Below, piece after piece: positions 59,249-64,000 of a stretch of 64,000 nt of DNA (position 1 is the stretch's first letter; every line of letters starts with the position of its first letter). The notes under the pieces were generated by a model. The model saw only the letters and a list, made by a program, of their open reading frames with translations, had not been told where the DNA came from and made no database searches. Location of the stretch: assembly GCA_963668115.1 (NCBI GenBank), contig OY764147.1:186001-250000 (forward strand), written 5' to 3'. The position numbers were made by a program, and so were the translations under genes. This DNA is from Plut-88900 sp963668115. GTDB taxonomy: Bacteria > Chloroflexota > Dehalococcoidia > Plut-88900.

Positions 59249-61567
59249 ATGTCAGAAGAAGCCACGCATAACGGCAAGACACGTTTACGCATAACCGACG
59301 TCACTCTGCGTGACGGTCACCAGTCGATACTGGCCACAAGGCTGCGGACCGAAGATATGACGCCGGTAGTGGGTAAGCTGGACAACATGGGTTTCCATTC
59401 CCTGGAGGTGTGGGGCGGGGCAACGTTCGACGTGGCGCACAGGTTCCTGAACGAGGACCCGTGGGAGCGGCTGAATGCCTTCAAGAGGCTGGCGACCAAG
59501 ACGCCGCTACAGATGCTGTTGAGGGGTCAGAACCTGGTCGGGTACAGGAACTATCCGGACGACGTAGTGAGAACGTTCATCCTGGCTGCGGCGGAGGCGG
59601 GGATAGACATATTCCGCGTTTTCGATGCGTTGAACGACGAGCGGAACATGGAGGCTTCCTTTTCGGCGATAAAGGAGGCGGGAAAACACGTCCAGGGAGC
59701 ACTGAGCTACACGATTACGGAGTCGAGGCTCGGGGGGCCGGTATATACCCTGGACTACTACGTGGGAAAGGCGAAAAAGCTGCGGGAGATGGGGGCGGAC
59801 AGCATCTGCATCAAAGATATGAGCGGGCTGTTGGGGCCATACGATGCGTACGACCTGGTCAAGGCGCTGAAAGCCAACCTAGACGTGCCCGTTCAACTGC
59901 ACAGCCATCACACCAGCGGCATGGCTTCCATGACTGCATTGAAGGCGATAGAGGCAGGGGTAGACGTCTTGGACACCTCTCTTTCTCCGTTGGCGATGAG
60001 GTCATCGCACCCGTCAATGGAGTCGATGCTGGTTGCCCTTCACGGCACCGAGCGGCACCCTGAGCTGGACATCACGGAGGCACAGGAGGTCTGCGACCAC
60101 CTGGAGTCCGTGTTTCCGAAATACCGGGAATACCTGCGCACCGACAGGTTAACACTGGCGGACACTTCGGTGATCCGCCACCAGGTGCCTGGAGGAATGT
60201 TGAGCAACCTAGTGTCTCAACTCAGGCAGGCGGATGCACTGGACAGGCTGGGAGAGGTCCAGGAAGAGTTGGCCCGGACAAGGGCAGACCTTGGATATCC
60301 TCCGCTGGTTACGCCGACGAGCCAGATAATTGGGACTCAGGCTGTGCAGAATGTGCTTTTCGGTCGGTACAAGACGATCTCCAACCAGGTAAAGGACTAC
60401 GTGTACGGGCTTTACGGAAGACCGCCCGCCCCGATTGCGCCGGAACTGGTTGCGCTGATATTGAAGGACTATCCGAATGGCCAGACCCCCGTGACCCGAC
60501 GTCCGGCTGATGGGATGAAGGGTGAAATGGAGGAAGCGAGGCGGGGTGTGGGGGAGCTAGCAAAGTGCGAAGAGGATATACTTACATACGCGCTGTTTCC
60601 CTCCACGGGAATGCAGTTCCTGAAGTGGAAGTACGGGGTGGAAGAAGCGCCAGACTCGATGAGGCCGAGGACGTTGGAAGAAGTGGAAGCGGAGGATAGA
60701 CTAATAGAGGAAGTCAAGGAGGGAAAGTTGGCACCGCAAGGCAGCGATGTCGGGCCCCGGGTAGGGGGCCGGCGATCATTCACCGTATGGGTGGACGACG
60801 AGCAGTTCAGTGTCGTGATAGAACCGTCGTCGAGGGACGCCTCGGTTGCGTCCGCGATGCCGTCGACGCCTAGCAGGTTGAGGCCCCGGGCCCCGGCGCC
60901 TCCGCCCATGCCGGCGCGAGCACCAAGTCCACCCAGACCTGCTGCGGTAGCCCCTCCGCCGCCCAGGCAGACGCCTGCACCACCGGTTTCAACGGGGGGT
61001 TCGGGGACTATAGTGTCGCCGATGCCTGGGACGGTAATCAGGTACCTGGTGGAGGAAGGGCAGGAGGTGAAGGCGGGCGAAGCCGTGGTACTCATCGAGA
61101 CGATGAAGATGGAGAACTCCCTACCGGCCCCTGTGGACGGCAAGGTGTTGTCGCTTCCGTGTCAGCCGGGGCAGGCTGTGGGGAAGGGTGAAGTGCTAGT
61201 GGAGATAGAAGGATCTGTCCAGGAGAGCGCTCCTGCACCCGCCCAGACAGCAACACCGGCGGCTCCACCGCCTCCGACACCGACGGCTTCAGCAACTCCT
61301 GCAAGTCCGCCGCCTGCTAGTGCGGCGGCTCCAGCGGATGGGGAGTCGGGGGAGGGGACGGCGATTGTGGCGCCTATGCCAGGCACGGTGATCAGGAACC
61401 TCGTTGAGGAGGGCGCGGAAGTGAAGGCAGGAGAAGCGGTGATACTCATAGAGACGATGAAGATGGAAAACTCGCTTCCTGCACCGATGGACGGGAAAGT
61501 ACTGTCGTTGCCATGCAGTGCGGGACAGGTGGTAAGCAAGGGCGAGGTTCTGGCGCGGATTGGGTAG
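59249..61567 (+). CDS. pyruvate/oxaloacetate carboxyltransferase (PycB/OadA/5S type) with two biotinyl domains
   Basis: This 772-aa protein starts with ITDVTLRDGHQSILATRLRTEDM, the metal-binding DxTLRDxHQS motif (about residues 14-24), a carboxylated Lys region SICIKDMSGLLGP (about 185), and metal His in VQLHSHHTSGMASM (about 213). After residue 530 comes a Pro/Ala-rich linker, then two biotinyl domains at about 586-655 (Lys620 in MKM) and 704-772 (Lys738 in MKM), joined by a second Pro/Ala linker. One domain is the norm. No ATP-grasp biotin carboxylase is in the window. Together with the preceding gene it could form a methylmalonyl-CoA:pyruvate transcarboxylase. Confidence 0.92.
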   Translation: MSEEATHNGKTRLRITDVTLRDGHQSILATRLRTEDMTPVVGKLDNMGFHSLEVWGGATFDVAHRFLNEDPWERLNAFKRLATKTPLQMLLRGQNLVGYRNYPDDVVRTFILAAAEAGIDIFRVFDALNDERNMEASFSAIKEAGKHVQGALSYTITESRLGGPVYTLDYYVGKAKKLREMGADSICIKDMSGLLGPYDAYDLVKALKANLDVPVQLHSHHTSGMASMTALKAIEAGVDVLDTSLSPLAMRSSHPSMESMLVALHGTERHPELDITEAQEVCDHLESVFPKYREYLRTDRLTLADTSVIRHQVPGGMLSNLVSQLRQADALDRLGEVQEELARTRADLGYPPLVTPTSQIIGTQAVQNVLFGRYKTISNQVKDYVYGLYGRPPAPIAPELVALILKDYPNGQTPVTRRPADGMKGEMEEARRGVGELAKCEEDILTYALFPSTGMQFLKWKYGVEEAPDSMRPRTLEEVEAEDRLIEEVKEGKLAPQGSDVGPRVGGRRSFTVWVDDEQFSVVIEPSSRDASVASAMPSTPSRLRPRAPAPPPMPARAPSPPRPAAVAPPPPRQTPAPPVSTGGSGTIVSPMPGTVIRYLVEEGQEVKAGEAVVLIETMKMENSLPAPVDGKVLSLPCQPGQAVGKGEVLVEIEGSVQESAPAPAQTATPAAPPPPTPTASATPASPPPASAAAPADGESGEGTAIVAPMPGTVIRNLVEEGAEVKAGEAVILIETMKMENSLPAPMDGKVLSLPCSAGQVVSKGEVLARIG

Positions 61568-61646
61568 GCATAGACTCAAAGCTATACAGATTATCAAGTA
61601 AGCTAAACCAGAGGGTGTGATCCAACAAAAGAAGGGGGATTGAACG

Positions 61647-62849
61647 TTGCCGGACTCAAAGGTTATAGAGAAGGCGCAGGCACAGTTTGCGACGATGCTG
61701 GAGCAGCAGCTCGCGAGGGTAGAGCGGATCAAAAATGGATCTGCTCGCACGGACTATACGAAGCTGGACAAGGTGATTATAGGGATACTGGGGGGAGACG
61801 GGATCGGGCCGTTCATAGCCGAGGAAGCACAGATAGTCCTGGAGAAGCTACTTTCGGATGCGGTCTCGGCTGGCAAGGTCGAGTTTCGGGTGCTGGAAGG
61901 GCTGACGATCGAGAACAGGGCGGCCCATCTGAAGGCAATACCCGACGACGTATTGGCAGCGATCAAGGAATGCCACGTAACCCTGAAGGGTCCGACCACC
62001 ACCCCGGAAAAGGGCGACGAATGGCCCAATATCGAGAGCTGCAACGTTGCGATGAGGAAGGAGCTGGACCTCTACGCCAACATCCGACCCGTGCGCATCC
62101 CCAAGGAGGGCATCGACTGGACGTTTTTCCGGGAGAACACGGAGGACATGTACGCTGTGGGGACGATGGGGGTGAACGTGACGGACGACCTGGCGGTAGA
62201 CTTCAAAGTGATTACGAGCCCCGGGTCGCGGCGGATAATCGACGCTGCGTTCAGGTATGCGAAGGACAACGGCAAGAACAGCGTAACGGTGGTTACGAAG
62301 GCCAACGTGGTAAAGACCACGGACGGCAAATTCCTGGACATGGCCCGGGAAGTGGCAAAGGACTACCCGGACATTGACTGGGAAGGCTGGTACATCGACA
62401 TCATGACGGCCAAGCTGATCGACCCGAAGCGTCGGCAGAACTTCCAAGTGCTGGTGCTTCCGAACCTGTACGGCGACATTCTTACGGACGAGGCGGCGGA
62501 GATGCAGGGAGGCGTCGGGACGGCGGGGAGCGCGAACGTCGGGGACGAGTATGCGATGTTTGAGGCGATCCACGGGAGCGCGCCGAGGATGGTGAAGACG
62601 GGTCGGGCGAAATACGCAGACCCGAGTTCGATGATCAGGGCCGGGGCGATGCTGATGGAGCACATCGGGTACCGGGAACTGGGACAGAAGCTGAACAAGG
62701 CCCTGGATGTATGCGGACAGTACGAGCGCCGGCTGGTGATGACGGGTCGGGACACGGGGGCCACGGGCAAGGAGTTCGGGGAATACCTGGTTTCTACGGT
62801 GAACGACCCGGACCTGGAAGCGAAGTGGGAGAAGCTGGTCTACGCGTAG
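61647..62849 (+). CDS. icd: isocitrate dehydrogenase (isocitrate/isopropylmalate dehydrogenase family)
   Basis: This 400-aa protein has IGILGGDGIGPFIAEEA (about residues 45-61), LKGPTTTPEKGDEWPNIESCNVAMRKELDLYANIRPVR (about 113-150; the substrate-phosphate Ser and three Arg region), FRENTEDMYAVG, VLPNLYGDILTDEAAEMQGGVGTAGSAN with the metal Asp residues, and FEAIHGSAPRM. It probably converts isocitrate to 2-oxoglutarate; NAD or NADP preference is not clear by eye. TTG start after AAGAAGGGGGA. It is followed by malate dehydrogenase. Confidence 0.9.
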   Translation: MPDSKVIEKAQAQFATMLEQQLARVERIKNGSARTDYTKLDKVIIGILGGDGIGPFIAEEAQIVLEKLLSDAVSAGKVEFRVLEGLTIENRAAHLKAIPDDVLAAIKECHVTLKGPTTTPEKGDEWPNIESCNVAMRKELDLYANIRPVRIPKEGIDWTFFRENTEDMYAVGTMGVNVTDDLAVDFKVITSPGSRRIIDAAFRYAKDNGKNSVTVVTKANVVKTTDGKFLDMAREVAKDYPDIDWEGWYIDIMTAKLIDPKRRQNFQVLVLPNLYGDILTDEAAEMQGGVGTAGSANVGDEYAMFEAIHGSAPRMVKTGRAKYADPSSMIRAGAMLMEHIGYRELGQKLNKALDVCGQYERRLVMTGRDTGATGKEFGEYLVSTVNDPDLEAKWEKLVYA

Positions 62850-62955
62850 TTGCGGGCGTCGTTCCTGATTGAGAATGAGGAAGAGTAACCTTGGTCAATC
62901 GCGCTCTCAGAGATGGGTGCACATCAAACCAGATAGAGAAGGTCGGAAAGGGTAA

Positions 62956-63897
62956 ATGAGAAAGAAGATAACGGTAGTCGGGGCGGGGAACGTCGGGGCG
63001 ACGACGGCACAGAGACTCCTGGAGAAGGGCTACGCCGACATAGTATTGGTGGACATCATCGAAGGTCTGCCGCAGGGCAAGGCGCTGGACATGCTGCAAG
63101 CGGGCCCGGTGGTCGGATACGACTCGCAGATAGTCGGGACGAACTCATACGAAGAGACTGCGGGCTCGGATATCGTGGTCATCACGGCGGGGATACCGAG
63201 GAAGCCGGGGATGAGTCGGGACGACCTGCTGTTCACGAATATGAAGATAGTCGGGGAGGTTACGCGGAGCGTCGTGGAGCAGTCTCCGGACAGCATCCTG
63301 ATCATAGTGAGCAACCCGCTGGATGCGATGGCACATTTGGCGTTCAGGCGGAGCGGTTTGCCTCGGGAGCGGGTAATAGGGATGGCGGGGATCCTGGATA
63401 CGGCCCGGTTCCGGACGTTTCTGGCGCGGGAGCTGGATGCCTCGGTGGAGGACGTTTCGGCGTATGTGCTCGGGGGTCATGGGGACACGATGGTGCCGCT
63501 GGTGCGGCTGACCACGGTGGCCGGGATACCGATTACCGAACTGCTTTCTGCGGAACGGATTGCAGAGATAGTGCAGCGGACCCAGGACGGGGGCGCCGAG
63601 ATAGTGAAGCTGTTGAAGGCGGGGAGTGCGTTCTACGCCCCTTCGGCGTCAATTGTGCAGATGGTGGATTCGATAGTGCTGGACCAGAAGCGGATTCTGC
63701 CTTGTGCAGCGTTCCTGGAGGGGGAGTTCGGGATTGACGGGCTGTATGTCGGGGTGCCGGTGAAGCTGGGGGCGAAGGGGATAGAGGAGATCGTGGAGGT
63801 GGATCTGGCAGAGGATGAGAAGGCCGGGTTGGACCACTCGGCGGAGGCGGTGAGGCAGCTGGTGGAGACGATGAGGACGCAGGACGCTTCCTTGTAA
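62956..63897 (+). CDS. mdh: malate dehydrogenase
   Basis: This 313-aa protein is the lactate-dehydrogenase-like type of MDH: ITVVGAGNVGATTAQRLLEKG (residues 5-25), IVLVDIIEGLPQGKALDM with Asp for NAD preference, ITAGIPRKPGMSRDDLL with the substrate Arg residues (about 82-88), VSNPLDAMAHLAF, and the catalytic His in YVLGGHGDTMVPLVR (about 176). It interconverts malate and oxaloacetate. GGAAAGGG lies just before the ATG. A hairpin terminator follows. Confidence 0.96.
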   Translation: MRKKITVVGAGNVGATTAQRLLEKGYADIVLVDIIEGLPQGKALDMLQAGPVVGYDSQIVGTNSYEETAGSDIVVITAGIPRKPGMSRDDLLFTNMKIVGEVTRSVVEQSPDSILIIVSNPLDAMAHLAFRRSGLPRERVIGMAGILDTARFRTFLARELDASVEDVSAYVLGGHGDTMVPLVRLTTVAGIPITELLSAERIAEIVQRTQDGGAEIVKLLKAGSAFYAPSASIVQMVDSIVLDQKRILPCAAFLEGEFGIDGLYVGVPVKLGAKGIEEIVEVDLAEDEKAGLDHSAEAVRQLVETMRTQDASL

Positions 63898-63929
63898 CTG
63901 ACCACGGCTTCCTTTAGTAGAGAGTACAT

Positions 63930-63972
63930 AAGCCGCACGAAGGGCCTGGCCTTTCGTGCGGCTTCGTATTTG
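63930..63972 (+). terminator. hairpin terminator after mdh
   Basis: AGCCGCACGAA (63931-63941) pairs with TTCGTGCGGCT (63953-63963), and inner bases extend the stem to about 15 bp with a 3-nt loop. The following T-tract is weak (TCGTATTT). Confidence 0.8.
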
Positions 63973-64000
63973 GGAGGCGCCTCCAGGGCTTCAAGTGGGT

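Overview
The window reads as a slice of a bacterial chromosome of about 60% GC, densely coding, with G-rich sense strands and many GTG or TTG starts. The gene mix suggests a Dehalococcoidia/SAR202-like member of the Chloroflexota: several CaiB/BaiF CoA-transferases, luciferase-like flavin monooxygenases, amidohydrolases of the ACMSD fold, MaoC hydratases, acyl-CoA synthetases, an orphan molybdenum hydroxylase and a coproheme-decarboxylase-like (ChdC/HemQ) protein. This taxonomic call is an inference from gene content; there is no rRNA or tRNA in the window.

Layout. 0.1-5.1 kb: fused double CaiB CoA-transferase, MFS exporter, metal-dependent amidohydrolase. 5.1-7.7 kb: a TTC38-type repeat protein and a 1.1-kb gene-free stretch holding a block of consecutive hairpins (candidate structured RNA) and palindromic repeats. 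7.7-16.8 kb: 2-hydroxyacid dehydrogenase coupled to a HELGH lipoprotein, HemQ, flavin monooxygenase, two crotonases, acyl-CoA ligase, TPR protein. 16.8-19.6 kb: zinc/manganese-type ABC importer. 19.7-21.3 kb: an AT-richer ParA-like ATPase coupled to a small protein with a SAP-like motif. 21.5-27.9 kb: molybdopterin hydroxylase, amidase with a small GatC/AtzG-like partner, alanine dehydrogenase, and a HigA-type antitoxin coupled to a lipoprotein. 28.1-32.0 kb: acyl-CoA ligase and a type II restriction-modification pair whose nuclease closely resembles NgoMIV. 32.2-46.5 kb: a run of catabolic genes (ASL-like lyase, three ACMSD-fold amidohydrolases, VOC protein, GcvT/DmdA/LigM-like folate methyltransferase, ThDP enzyme, PrpD, two MaoC proteins, CaiB, and an unknown 509-aa protein). 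46.5-49.3 kb: orphan solute-binding protein, second flavin monooxygenase, Phd/VapC toxin-antitoxin pair. 49.3-57.5 kb: housekeeping genes (YchF, HemW, SelB, Trm112-like, FolK, FolP) with two oxidoreductases. 57.6-63.9 kb: a carboxyltransferase, a pyruvate/oxaloacetate carboxyltransferase with two biotinyl domains, isocitrate dehydrogenase and malate dehydrogenase, closed by a hairpin terminator.

How the parts fit. The last block looks like central carbon metabolism joining methylmalonyl-CoA/propionyl-CoA, pyruvate/oxaloacetate and the TCA cycle, possibly through a Propionibacterium-type transcarboxylase. The middle of the window is an aerobic catabolic repertoire for CoA-activated and possibly methoxylated organic acids. 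Three patches (ParA module, lipoprotein/HigA pair, restriction-modification pair) are richer in A/T and look acquired. Intergenic spaces are seeded with at least five families of short palindromic repeats, and promoters follow an extended -10 pattern placed about 35 nt before the start codon.
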